A stretch of DNA of 64,000 bases from Meconema thalassinum (lineage: Eukaryota; Arthropoda; Insecta; Orthoptera; Tettigoniidae). Made by a program: the position numbers and the translations under genes. How positions within the stretch are numbered: position 1 is the stretch's first letter; each line of letters opens with the position of its first letter. Shown here piece after piece: positions 55,881 through 64,000 of this stretch. Location: assembly GCA_946902985.2 (NCBI GenBank), contig OX336389.2, forward strand, positions 786,098,979 to 786,162,978, written 5' to 3'. The notes under the pieces are model-generated. The model searched no databases. It was not told the origin of the DNA and saw only the letters and a list, made by a program, of their open reading frames with translations.

Positions 55881-56028
55881 AAACTATTCCTCTTGAATCT
55901 GGCTATCATACAAAAAAAGAATTTTTTGAATCCGACTGATAGTTCCAGAGATTATCGCGTTTAAACACAAAAACACACAAACATACACACAAACTCTTCA
56001 GCTTTATTATATTACAGTAGTATAGATA

Positions 56029-56152
56029 ATGCTTTGTTTTGTTGATGGGCTCTGGGCCCATCCACTGGCTACAACATTGACATGCATATTCAAATGAATG
56101 GAAACATTACCAAAGCATTGCCACAAAGCAGATGTCGCACAACCTAACCAAA
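56029..56152. other. No recognisable feature
   Basis: Short spacer between element H and a Tc1/mariner relic. Confidence 0.5.
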
Positions 56153-56833
56153 TACAGAGAGTTTAGTTTGGATGTATCGGAGACCCTCGCTGGCCCGCTC
56201 GCCCGCGGCGCGAGCCTGTCTCCCGCCAGGCACTTTGCCGTTATGCGGCGCTCGCGCGGCATTGAATCATTGGGTATAGGAATTTGTACTTAAATTTGTA
56301 CTTCAATGTGATCCTTGACCAATTTTTTGACGCACTGACTTACGGAGAGCAATTGTCAACTTATTTTCAACAAGATTCTGCCACTGCGCACACTGACGAA
56401 GCATCCATGACAGAATTGCGTCGCATTTTTGGTACTAGGATTATAAGTCGGAACGTGTGGCCCCCGCGAAGCCCAGACCTATCACCATGTAACTTTTATT
56501 TGTGGGGGACGCTTAAAAATAGAGTGTATGCGAGAAACCCTCCACTATAAATGAGCTTAAAGACTATATTACAGCTGAAATACAGTCAATCGGTGCTGAG
56601 GAACTTCAGAGAGTACATGCCAGTTTCATAAAAAGGTGCCAGCGAGGTGTAGCAGTGAATGGCGAACATTTTTAGCACCAGCTGTGAACTAGGTAAGTAC
56701 AAATTCCTAAACTCAATGACTCAATGCCGCGCAGGCGCCGCATAACGGCAAAGTGCGTGGCGGGAGATAGGCTCGCGCCGCGGGCGAGCGGGCTAGCGAG
56801 GGTCTCCGATACATCCAAACTAAACTCTCTGTA
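56153..56833 (+). mobile_element. Tc1/mariner relic with 138-bp inverted ends
   Basis: Element 56155-56831 is bounded by TA at 56153-56154 and 56832-56833. The left arm 56155-56292 and right arm 56694-56831 are inverted copies starting CAGAGAGTTTAGTTTGGATG. They are strikingly GC-rich in the middle (CCCGCTCGCCCGCGGCGCGA), unlike the AT-rich surroundings. Between them lies only the C-terminal half of a transposase. The family normally carries about 1 kb of coding sequence, so an internal deletion has occurred. Confidence 0.9.
56284..56672 (+). pseudogene. Tc1/mariner transposase C-terminal half
   Basis: An 88-codon frame reads LTYGEQLSTYFQQDSATAHT (catalytic Asp at residue 31), then FGTRIISRNVWPPRSPDLSP and CNFYLWGTLKNRVYARNPPL. 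The position that is usually D in PCDF is asparagine (residue 70, 38 residues after Asp 31). A one-base frame change near 56545 moves the rest, INELKDYITAEIQSIGAEEL and FIKRCQRGVAVNGEHF, into another frame ending near 56672. The first catalytic acid and the DNA-binding domain are deleted. The protein would have cut and joined the TA-flanked ends of its family. Confidence 0.85.
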
Positions 56834-57026
56834 CAAGGTCATCCACATATCGTGTCTCTGCAGCAGAGACGAGGTTCCGCTTGACTGATAAGGTATCGCT
56901 TCTTGCTTGCCGGAGCAGCGTTTATGCGGGGGAAAGGGAGAGGTCTTCGGCGATAACTGGTTTATTCAAGGTCTCGTAACGCACGTCGGGTCCGCCGCGC
57001 GGGACCCTTGATATATGGATGACCCG
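56834..57026. other. No recognisable feature
   Basis: GC-richer spacer, nothing recognised. Confidence 0.45.
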
Positions 57027-57344
57027 GTAGTTCGAGAGCCGGCCCCGTGGTGTTCGGGTAGCGCACCTGCCTCTCACCCGGAGGTCCCTGGTTCGATTCC
57101 CGGCTCAGTCAGGGATTATAGAAACTGACGTGAGGGCTGGAACGGGGTACACTCAGCCTCGTGACGACAATTGAGTAGCTGTCTCATAGTGAGGCAGCGC
57201 CCCGATCACGGAAACCAAGATTAACGGCCGAGGGGACTCGATGCGCTGATCACGCGACACCCCAATATCTGCAGCGATCGCTTGTTCGGCCTAGGTCGTT
57301 CATGGGCTGTAGAGCCAGGGGCAATTGTTATTGTAGTTCGAGAG
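57027..57344 (+). mobile_element. SINE S2, full length, 12-bp TSD
   Basis: Element 57039-57332 with head CCGGCCCCGTGGTGTTCGGG, box B GGTTCGATTCC at 57090-57100, linker GGAACGGGGTACACTCAGCC, and end GGGCTGTAGAGCCAGGGGC. It is flanked by exact GTAGTTCGAGAG at 57027-57038 and 57333-57344. It is close to consensus and probably young. Confidence 0.94.
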
Positions 57345-57575
57345 ACGGCTCGCCCGTTTCTGCCGTTCGCACTCCAACAAAACACAACGCATTTTAAAAG
57401 AGATAAATTGCTTGAATTGAATAGAATAGTTTTGTGACAGGAAATAATCCTTTCAATTTAAGACATAATTTTTCGGCAAAAATACCAAAATATCGTTTTT
57501 ATTTCTACAGGCGAAACATTAGGCTTCCAAACCTGTTTCAGCATGGATAGACCTTCATGAATAAGTTTTTTCTTC
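57345..57575. other. No recognisable feature
   Basis: Spacer between the SINE and the next transposon. Confidence 0.5.
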
Positions 57576-58328
57576 TACAGGGAGCGGCAAAAAGATCTGA
57601 CGGTTTTTAAATCACAACAACACAAACATTTTAAATGATACACACTCTTTTATTACTTATAACAGCAAGGTGTGCATGTCAATTAATGGAAAACATGAAA
57701 GAACAATAGATTTTAACTTTTTAGATTTGAAGATAACGTCTTTCAGATGATGCCCATCTTTTGCCATGCATTCTTCCAGTCTTGCACTGAAGCTTTGCAT
57801 AGTCATTAGGCTTCAACTGCTGGACAATAACCATTTTATTCGGATGAAAATGCAAATCGAAACGCAATATTCGTCTCACTGTTCGATCAGACATTTGCAA
57901 AGCAGCAGCTTGTTTACGAGCCGGCCGCCGTGGACTGGTTTACACAGCTTGTCTCACTCGCCCAACATTTTCTGGTGTCCTGGCTGACCTTGGACGGCCT
58001 GTCGACGTACGTTTTAAGGCTGAACCTGTAGCTCTAAAATTACTCACCCATAACAAAATTGTGTTACGAGATGGAACGCGTCCTCTTCGACTCGCTCAGC
58101 CGTACAACGACATAAACCGTCAGATCTTTTTGCCACATGGCAAAAGATGGGCATCATTTGAAAGACGTTATCTTCAAATCTTAAAAGTTAAAATCAATTG
58201 TTCTTTCATGTTTTCCATTAATTGACATGTACACATTGCTGTTATAAGTAATAAAAGAGTTTGTATCATTTAAAATGTTTGTGTTGTTGTGATTTAAAAA
58301 CTGTCAGATCTTTTTGCCGCTCCCTGTA
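57576..58328 (-). mobile_element. Tc1/mariner foldback relic, 191-bp inverted ends
   Basis: Element 57578-58326 lies between TA at 57576-57577 and 58327-58328. The arms 57578-57768 and 58136-58326 are inverted copies with only scattered differences, both starting CAGGGAGCGGCAAAAAGATC. Just inside the right arm, at 58117-58134, a second terminus-like CCGTCAGATCTTTTTGCC remains. The centre carries an N-terminal transposase remnant on the minus strand. It looks like an older element whose left end was duplicated in inverted order onto its right side. Confidence 0.9.
57770..58110 (-). pseudogene. Tc1/mariner transposase N-terminal HTH fragment
   Basis: The minus strand reads TGSALKRTSTGRPRSARTPE, NVGRVRQAV, a stop, then SPRRPARKQAAALQMSDRTV and RRILRFDLHFHPNKMVIVQQ. 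From family knowledge this is the DNA-binding region of insect mariner-type transposases, with a linker GRPRS-x-RTPEN and a second helix-turn-helix (A-x-x-L-x-MS-x-x-TVRRIL) that recognises the terminal repeat. The catalytic domain is absent. The domain type matches the source of the fragments at 50285 and 56284, but the ends differ, so they come from separate families. Confidence 0.8.
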
Positions 58329-58895
58329 TATTCTATGCGCGACTTCGTAGTGTTCTCTCGTTGGTCAGAGGCAAAGGACTGTACCATGCCTGGAAATGCC
58401 ATTGACCAACATATGTAATAGAACCTATGTGACAAGATGAGGCCAATCCCAAGGTGATGTAATCAATTAGCTTACCTGAACACCGTGACATGTGAGCATC
58501 TACACAAATTTGAAATTATTTTGCAGGTTTACTTCGATATTCTTACTTGCTATCACTAGTGGTATTATCTCATCACGAAGCATGCAATAACGTACACTCT
58601 AAGACACATTCAAATTCCCCTTCTAATATTACACAGGACATTGGCACAGCATGGGTGCTCAATGTATGTAATTGAAGAACCCCTTAAGGCTCAGTTGAAA
58701 GATTGAAGCACTCTACATTCTACACATGTCAATCAAGCGCAGACGAGTCTCTGTGGGATGCCTCATATAGACTGAGAATCAAATCCATGACAGGAAAACT
58801 GTGGCCACGGAACCAAAGGGGCACCGCGAAAGTGAACTCCCCGATCTGGTTGAAAATTTGCATTTATGTTGGTCAGATCCATCGAGAGCACAGGT
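58329..58895. other. No recognisable feature
   Basis: Nothing recognised. A 78-codon frame from 58703 has no known motif. Confidence 0.45.
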
Positions 58896-59071
58896 CATGG
58901 TATGACATAATAATGTTATTGGTTTTACGTCCCTTTTAACTACACTGGCTTTTAGAGACGCCGGGGTGCCGGAATTTTGCCCCGAAGGGGATCTTTAACG
59001 TGCCAGTAAATGTACTGACACGGCTCCCTCGCATTTGCGCACCCTCAAATGCCAGCTGACCATGGTATGAC
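58896..59071 (-). mobile_element. SINE S1, 5' truncated, 11-bp TSD
   Basis: Element 58907-59060 on the minus strand lacks the tRNA-like head but is close to consensus elsewhere. Exact CATGGTATGAC flanks it at 58896-58906 and 59061-59071, so truncation happened at insertion and not afterwards. Confidence 0.93.
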
Positions 59072-59168
59072 GAGCGTCTGCATGTTCTACGTGGAGCAGA
59101 GGCTTCTCCCACCACCATTAAATAAGGTTGTTATTTTTATCATATTTAATTATGGTCCTCGTTATCCC

Positions 59169-59360
59169 GGGGGGGGGGGGGGTGCAGGATCGAATCCCGG
59201 CGCAGTCAGCTGGCATTTGAGGGTGCGCAAATGCGAGGAAGACGTGTCAGTAGATTTACTGGCATGTTAATGATCCCCTTCGGGGCGAAATTTTGGCATC
59301 CCGGCGTCTCTAAAATCCGCAGTAGTTAAACGGGACGTAATTCCAATAACATTATTTATT
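59169..59360 (+). mobile_element. SINE S1, 5' truncated, behind a G14 run
   Basis: Fourteen G at 59169-59182 are followed directly by TGCAGGATCGAATCCCGGCG, which is S1 from just before box B. The body and tail GGGACGTAATTCCAATAACA are intact. Box A is lost. No duplication was identified. Confidence 0.88.
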
Positions 59361-59879
59361 ATCCGGGAGGCCTCAGTGCTCGAGGGAGTCTTGCAAATAA
59401 ATAAAAATTACACCTCACGTGACTGTAGAATGCTCGTAATGTTGATTTACGGGCCTTCGTTGTGTAGTTGAACTTATTTTAGCTGCAATGCCATGTAAGA
59501 AAAGCAAGCAAGTTTCACTAGTATTCCATAGTCATGAAATTAGAACACATTTCCAAGCTATAATACGCATTACCTCCTTATTATTGGTAACTTTAAAAGC
59601 GGATCACCGACGAGTTGTCGTGCTAGGTGATGCGAGGATTGTGCTTTTGGTTTTCAGCTGAGAGGATCTGATTTTTAATGGGTGTGGGAAAAAGGACGAG
59701 ACACTGAGTTGTATGATGTTGACTCACATAAGACCTTGCGTGTTGCATTTGGTGACTATAAGAATAAATACGATCTCAGTGACAGATCGCCCAACAGATT
59801 TCTGACTTCTCTGCTGGATAGTGACAGTAGAACGTCAAAATCGGTAGATCACCTAGATGGCAACACCTCAAGTTCCGTG
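59361..59879. other. No recognisable feature
   Basis: Nothing recognised. A 67-codon frame ending at 59885 lacks a motif. Confidence 0.45.
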
Positions 59880-60581
59880 AAATAGATGAACTTATGTTAA
59901 TAGCCTCTATCTACGTACAAAATTTCAGTCTGATTTCTGTAATTAATTTGCAGATATTGAGAACCGTCTAAATATCTCGGTTGGTCGCCACGTTGAATTG
60001 TTCTATATGTAAGCCATAGAGTTATGTACCATTAGATGACCATTATCGCTCAAGCTCAATATTCAAACGTTCACTTCGATCGCTCGATAAGGACACAAAA
60101 ACTAAAAACTAAATTTTAAAATTTCGCACAGCCGCCATCTTGCTTTTATGAGAAAAATTTAATTGAATTAGATGCCAGTGGATTACATCTTGCATAAACA
60201 TTTATCGTACCAAGCTTTGATGTGCTCTTGAGAAAATGCCACTTAAATATTTAAATTTCGCTTGGTTACCATGCTGATTTTGCACTTAACATGTTTTTGA
60301 GCGTCACATAGTTAAACGTACAAATATTCAGGGTGAAAACTGTAATAGGTTTTGAAATATAGAATGCCGATGAAATGCTTCGCACGGCTGCCATGTTGGA
60401 ATGGTGAAACTGATTTAAATTTTAAGGGCACGGTCGGGGTCGGACCAGATTGTACTATGCCCTTACTGAGTTTCATAGGAATCGTTCCAACTGTTTAGAT
60501 TTTATTAGCACCTAATTACACACCCACTCACACATACGCAGACATAATATAAGCCTATTTTTTCATATGATGAAAATAGGC
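59880..60581 (+). mobile_element. Dispersed element M, copy 5
   Basis: AACGTTCACTTCGATCGCTC, CACAGCCGCCATCTTGC, GAATGCCGATGAAATGCTTC, GGCACGGTCGGGGTCGGACC and ATCGTTCCAACTGTTTAGAT follow the M order. The hairpin GCCTATTTTTTCAT / ATGAAAATAGGC spans 60552-60581. The final CTAA is changed to CAAA. Confidence 0.72.
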
Positions 60582-61395
60582 AAAAAAATGTTCAAGGTTC
60601 TTTCACTGAATTAGTGATTTGTTCAGACTGAACATTGGAGAAACAATAGGTCCCCAAGTTCTTTCAGAGCAAAAGCCTAGCACAATAGACTACCGGTATG
60701 ACATGACGTAAAATTTCTGACCTTCGGTCTATTTCTTAATTCTTAAGATGGGTGAGAAGCAATTATTGAATAGGGATTGTCATAACCACTTGTTTCGCAA
60801 TATATTGTTGCTAGGCCTGATAGGAACTTGTCCCTGTAACACAGAATCTCTATCTTTATTTCTTAGGTGAACTGAAACAGAAACTTTTCTTGATATTTTC
60901 ACGTTTTAATTTCGTACGTATGTTACGAAGTGATTGCAATTCTTTGTATTATATTTTTATGATTTGTAATTTTTGAACTGTCGGTGTATTAAAATCAGTT
61001 TGTCCAAACTACTTTAACTTTGATAAAAAGCAAAGACAAGGGCAAAAACTAAACAAGTTACCGTTACACACACTAGAGCATTCAGTAAACTACATAAATA
61101 TGCGTTTTCACACAGATTCAATACACACCCGAGTACATGGGTCTGCTGCATACGAACCTACGTGTAACCATCAACCTTATGGTTGATTAAATATTCCACA
61201 GGAGGTTTCCAAACCGCACTTTCTGTCAGGTATTTTGAACAACTGCATTGCTCTTTTCAATGAAACTGAACGTTAGGTTACCTCTCAAGAATTCTTAACG
61301 CGTCACGCGTACCCACCCAAAACCTGGAGTAATAGAAAATAAAAAAATCACATACTTAATGAGTTCTACGATAAAAACCATGCTTAAAAAGTAAC
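60582..61395. other. No recognisable feature
   Basis: AT-rich, nothing recognised. Confidence 0.45.
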
Positions 61396-61428
61396 GAATT
61401 TTATTGAAGAAATCAACAATTCAAATAT

Positions 61429-61917
61429 TCAAACATTATAAAAGTCACGGTGAAGAAAGCTTGCTAATGTCATTGACCAACAAATAAAGCACAAAAAATC
61501 TGACTTATTTTCCCTCAAAGTGGTAGTGATAGCACAGATGTTTATTAAAGGGTTGTTCGATAAATTCTTCTCCCCCAGAAAGCGAAGGTATCTCGTTGGA
61601 ATCCAAACAAACATTACTTTTGGTTTAACTCGCGTGTGGTTCGCCCGCCACTTAGGTGCCATTAGGACCGAGGACCAGGGGGAGAGGATAGAAGGGGAAG
61701 GGTGGAGGGGTGGACAAGAAAATAGAATAATTTGGAGGACAAGGGGACAAACACAATTATTGAGACTGTGGGCTTCCAACCGGCCACCATGCTTTGTGTC
61801 AAGCTTGAGTCGCCGACGAGTCGTGATCGTCAAGAATAGGAAAATTGGACCCTTTAAAAATGAAGCACAATTTGCATATTTTGCGTCTGAGAGAGCGTAG
61901 GAGTTGTAGTGACTCAC
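61429..61917 (-). CDS. Unidentified open frame, doubtful
   Basis: A 162-codon minus-strand frame beginning MSHYNSYALSDAKYANCASF, the longest in the window that is not an obvious transposon remnant. It contains no domain, signal peptide or repeat that I recognise. AATAAA on the minus strand (61400-61405) lies about 25 bases past its stop, where a polyadenylation signal could be. Against it, the opposite strand is also open for 126 codons (61520-61900), and a frame this long could arise by chance in 64 kb. I see no splice context or upstream promoter. It could be a terminal exon, an unrecognised repeat or nothing. Confidence 0.15.
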   Translation of the reverse strand: MSHYNSYALSDAKYANCASFLKGPIFLFLTITTRRRLKLDTKHGGRLEAHSLNNCVCPLVLQIILFSCPPLHPSPSILSPWSSVLMAPKWRANHTRVKPKVMFVWIPTRYLRFLGEKNLSNNPLINICAITTTLRENKSDFLCFICWSMTLASFLHRDFYNV

Positions 61918-62874
61918 GCTACCTAGCGACAGTATCTGATAGGCTTACATTAACGTTAATAAGTGAGTTACTTCTATGGCCATTCGGAAAGTTAACGGAC
62001 TCCAGCTAAGATACTAGGTTATTGGTCCATAGGGATGAAGATTACTTCGATTAATTCATTGGAAGAAATTGAGGGCTTGAAGGACTTGGGAGGAATTTAA
62101 GGCCATGATTGCCAGACATTAAAAAAACGTTGAGAATCCAACCCAAATTCCCTGCTAAGAAGAGGAGGACTCAGCTTAGAAGTCCCTTGGGGTCACCTTT
62201 TTTTAAGTCACTTACACAATCCACTCGGAAAAACCATGCGGTGGTGGTATACCAGCACTCGATTTTAGTAGCAATGAGTATATTGTAGACTTATTTCACC
62301 AAAATTGAAACACGCCAACGAGAATGGCTGAATGTCTTAATATCTAGTCACAGCCATTACAACCCCCCAACTCGAGTAACTTGTTGATTCTCCCCGCATA
62401 AATGATTGAATCACAGATCGTGGTTAATTCGAATTATACTTTGGATATTCGAAGTTTTTAGTGTATAAAGCCGGTCGGAGGCCAAGCAGTTGGCCAGTTC
62501 CCGAAAAAACTGTTCCGAGTGCAGCCCAAGTAACAAACCACATAACAGAACTTAGGTGTTTTTAAGTAGAAATGACGTAAGTGATTCTGTTTTCCGTTCC
62601 TTAAATTTGTTAGATTGTTTTGTGATGGCCGAGAGACTTCATTGTAGAAAAGAGGTAAAAATCTCAAACATTTTTGAAAAACAGTAGATTTCCCTAAGAC
62701 CGAACTAAATTTCTGGATTACTACTGTCGTTAAATAGCTGAATAGTACATTTTGGTTTTATTTTTCATTTTAAACTTTTGAGGTTATTCACGATACACTC
62801 ATTATAAAGTACCGTTGTCTGTTAATCTGATTTGTTGAACGAAAATCATTATGTAAACGTAATACAATATATTT
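61918..62874. other. Largely featureless; possible interior of a pogo-like relic
   Basis: Nothing firm. The part from about 62400 has phrases such as GGTTAATTCGAATTATACTT that echo the pogo-like end at 62971. Confidence 0.4.
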
Positions 62875-62973
62875 TCTCTAATCTTCTCAATGAGCTTTCT
62901 TAATTCGAATTTTTGGATAATTCGAATTTTTCTACTGGTCCCTTGAGGCTCGAATTATCCAAGTTCCACTGTA
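62875..62973 (-). mobile_element. Pogo/Tigger-like right terminus
   Basis: TTAATTCGAATTTTTGGATA, ATTCGAATTTTTCTACTGG and GCTCGAATTATCCAAGTTCC followed by ACTG and TA (62972-62973) have the form of a pogo/Tigger right end. Reversed, it starts CAGTGGAACTTGGATAATTC. A weak partner may lie near 62410-62455. No transposase domain could be recognised between them. Confidence 0.5.
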
Positions 62974-63360
62974 TAATGCTCTACTAATCTGATCGCACCT
63001 CCATGAAGGTGATAGAAATGCGTAGTTATCAAGTGCTGATGTAACCGAAATAAATAGGAATCATCCAATGTTTCCCAAGAGAGCAACATACCACTGCTAT
63101 TATTTTGTAACGTGTAACATGACGTGCTCCCTCTCATCCTTCCCGTAAGTCAACGTGCTGTGCTGGGTAGGGTCACCCTTTTTATGATAACAATGACCTT
63201 CAAGGTACGTGCAAAGCAGAACGACTGGCATTTTCCCTCCTCCATATACTTCATTACCAGGATCCATGTCCCTTCCTACTCTTCCGAACGAGGAGAACAA
63301 GCCTGCCAGTGTCGCTTAAAGGCATATCAAACGAACATGCTTGCATCCCTGGAATACACT
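62974..63360. other. No recognisable feature
   Basis: Nothing recognised. Confidence 0.5.
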
Positions 63361-63384
63361 TTAGGGCTGGTTCACATCTGCCTC
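63361..63384 (+). mobile_element. Possible PIF/Harbinger left end
   Basis: TTA followed by GGGCTGGTTCACATCTGCC has the form of a Harbinger terminus behind its TTA target. No matching right end is seen before the window stops. Confidence 0.25.
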
Positions 63385-63671
63385 TGGCAGTGAAGCTATA
63401 GCGCACGTGTACTAGGTGTACTCACATGTCAGTATGCTACTACAGACATCCAATTACCGATGATTCTATGGAGTTAAGAGAATTGAGCTTGAACAATGGT
63501 CACAAACATGAGGAACTTACGTACAATACTTGAGTTCTTCTGACAAATATTGATCATTGTCTTTATTCAGAAGACCTCCGTGACAAAATAACCCAAGTGA
63601 TTAATCACAAATGTGAAATGTTTAATCATACAAGTGAAAATGGTATTTTAATGAATTCCTGAGGCATATGT
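63385..63671. other. No recognisable feature
   Basis: Nothing recognised. Confidence 0.5.
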
Positions 63672-63826
63672 GGCCGTAGTTGGATGGTTAGCGCGTCTGA
63701 CTTGCCTGTTCATATATCTTGAATTTCTTACAAACCCGATTGGTAATAAATAAGATATAGGGCCGATAGCATACATGTTAGACCCTTAAAACAATTATCG
63801 TCATCAACCTCATCATCATCAATAAA
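63672..63826 (+). mobile_element. SINE S8, possible
   Basis: GGCCGTAGTTGGATGGTTAG followed by CGCGTCTGACTTGCCTG looks like a tRNA-like box A region. The block ends GTTAGACCCTTAAAACAATT and an ATC-rich tail. A clear box B is lacking and there is no second full copy in the window. Confidence 0.45.
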
Positions 63827-64000
63827 TAAGACAGAGCAACTTTGTGTACATAAATGTATTGAATATTTGATAATTGGTAAAGAATTACACGAACAAAATT
63901 ACTCTTGTGGTTTTCACCTAAGCTATCTTGACTAGTTTGCTACTTTTCATATTAGATAACCCCTCAACTAGCATAGTAATGCTGAGACAAAGCTCAAAAC
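63827..64000. other. No recognisable feature
   Basis: AT-rich end of the window, nothing recognised. Confidence 0.5.

Larger units (their letters stand above)
53608..56028 (+). mobile_element. Large non-autonomous element H, copy 2
   Basis: About 2.42 kb, the plus-strand partner of 6531-8400. It starts ACTAGCAGTAGTGCCCAGCT / TCGCCCGGTGGATT, passes the GGT tract and TATAATGGACGTAACATTTA, and shares a long unique block with copy 1 (for example GGCTTTCAAGTTCAGTTTGT near 54453). The tandem array follows, and it ends AACTCTTCAGCTTTATTATA near 55990-56010. The size difference from copy 1 is mainly the longer array. No protein is encoded. A Helitron/Helentron-like origin is inference from the terminus style and internal satellites. 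Confidence 0.65.

Noticed and set aside
1..64000. Endogenous viral or LTR-retrotransposon sequence
   Set aside because: I saw no gag, protease, integrase or envelope-like motifs, no paired LTRs and no viral replicase blocks. The reverse transcriptases present are of the non-LTR type.

Overview
The window is 64 kb of AT-rich eukaryotic DNA made up almost entirely of decayed mobile elements. I see no intact host gene, real tRNA or rRNA gene, CRISPR array or bacterial-style operon. The density and variety of tRNA-derived SINEs, together with CR1/Jockey-like and RTE-like LINE relics and piggyBac, hAT, PIF/Harbinger, Tc1/mariner and pogo-like relics, suggest a large, repeat-bloated arthropod genome. 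From memory of the SINE types I would guess a polyneopteran insect, perhaps a katydid or cricket relative such as Anabrus. That guess is unverified.

Family labels used here are mine. S1 has a head starting GACTGGCTGCGTGGCTCAGC and ends GACGTAAAACCAATAACATT. S2 has head CCGGCCCCGTGGTGTTCGGG. S3 is a long composite SINE with two box-B-like sites and a tail ending in CCCC(T)AAATGAAAC. S4 has a different head but the same tail as S3. S5 has head GACCGGCCACGGTGGCCAAG. S6 has head GCCTCCGTGGCTTAGGCGG. S7 and S8 are single examples. L and M are dispersed elements that end in a small hairpin followed by TAGGCTAA. H is a large element with CCCGGCTTCGCCCGG at one end and a 128-bp tandem array inside.

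Layout: 1-2.2 kb holds SINEs S6 and S3 and an M copy. 2.9-3.7 kb holds a hAT MITE next to an S1. 4.0-10 kb holds S3 and S4 pieces, two direct copies of L and an inverted copy of H between them. 10-12 kb holds SINEs. 12.1-16.5 kb is a nest: a pogo-like end, a piggyBac relic, a 2.7-kb RTE-like LINE relic, an S5 SINE and a second pogo-like end. 16.6-17.6 kb is a doubled palindromic repeat. 20.3-21.0 kb is a PIF/Harbinger relic with a visible intron, and 21.2-22.7 kb is a CR1/Jockey-like relic. 22.8-28.3 kb holds two M copies, one preceded by a 164-bp tandem array. 29-47 kb is mostly SINEs in sparse sequence, with a long-TIR MITE at 34.95 kb, two LINE C-terminal fragments and a Tc1 relic split by a SINE. 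50-51.8 kb holds a Tc1/mariner relic and a 44-bp minisatellite. 53.6-56.0 kb is a second H copy whose array has a 374-bp higher-order period. 56.1-58.3 kb holds two further TA-flanked Tc1/mariner relics with very long terminal inverted repeats and a SINE between them. The rest is M, S1 and pogo-like remnants.

Many insertions are well supported because exact or near-exact target-site duplications flank them. The autonomous sources that would supply enzymes for the SINEs, MITEs and H/L/M elements are not intact here; every transposase or reverse transcriptase remnant is broken.
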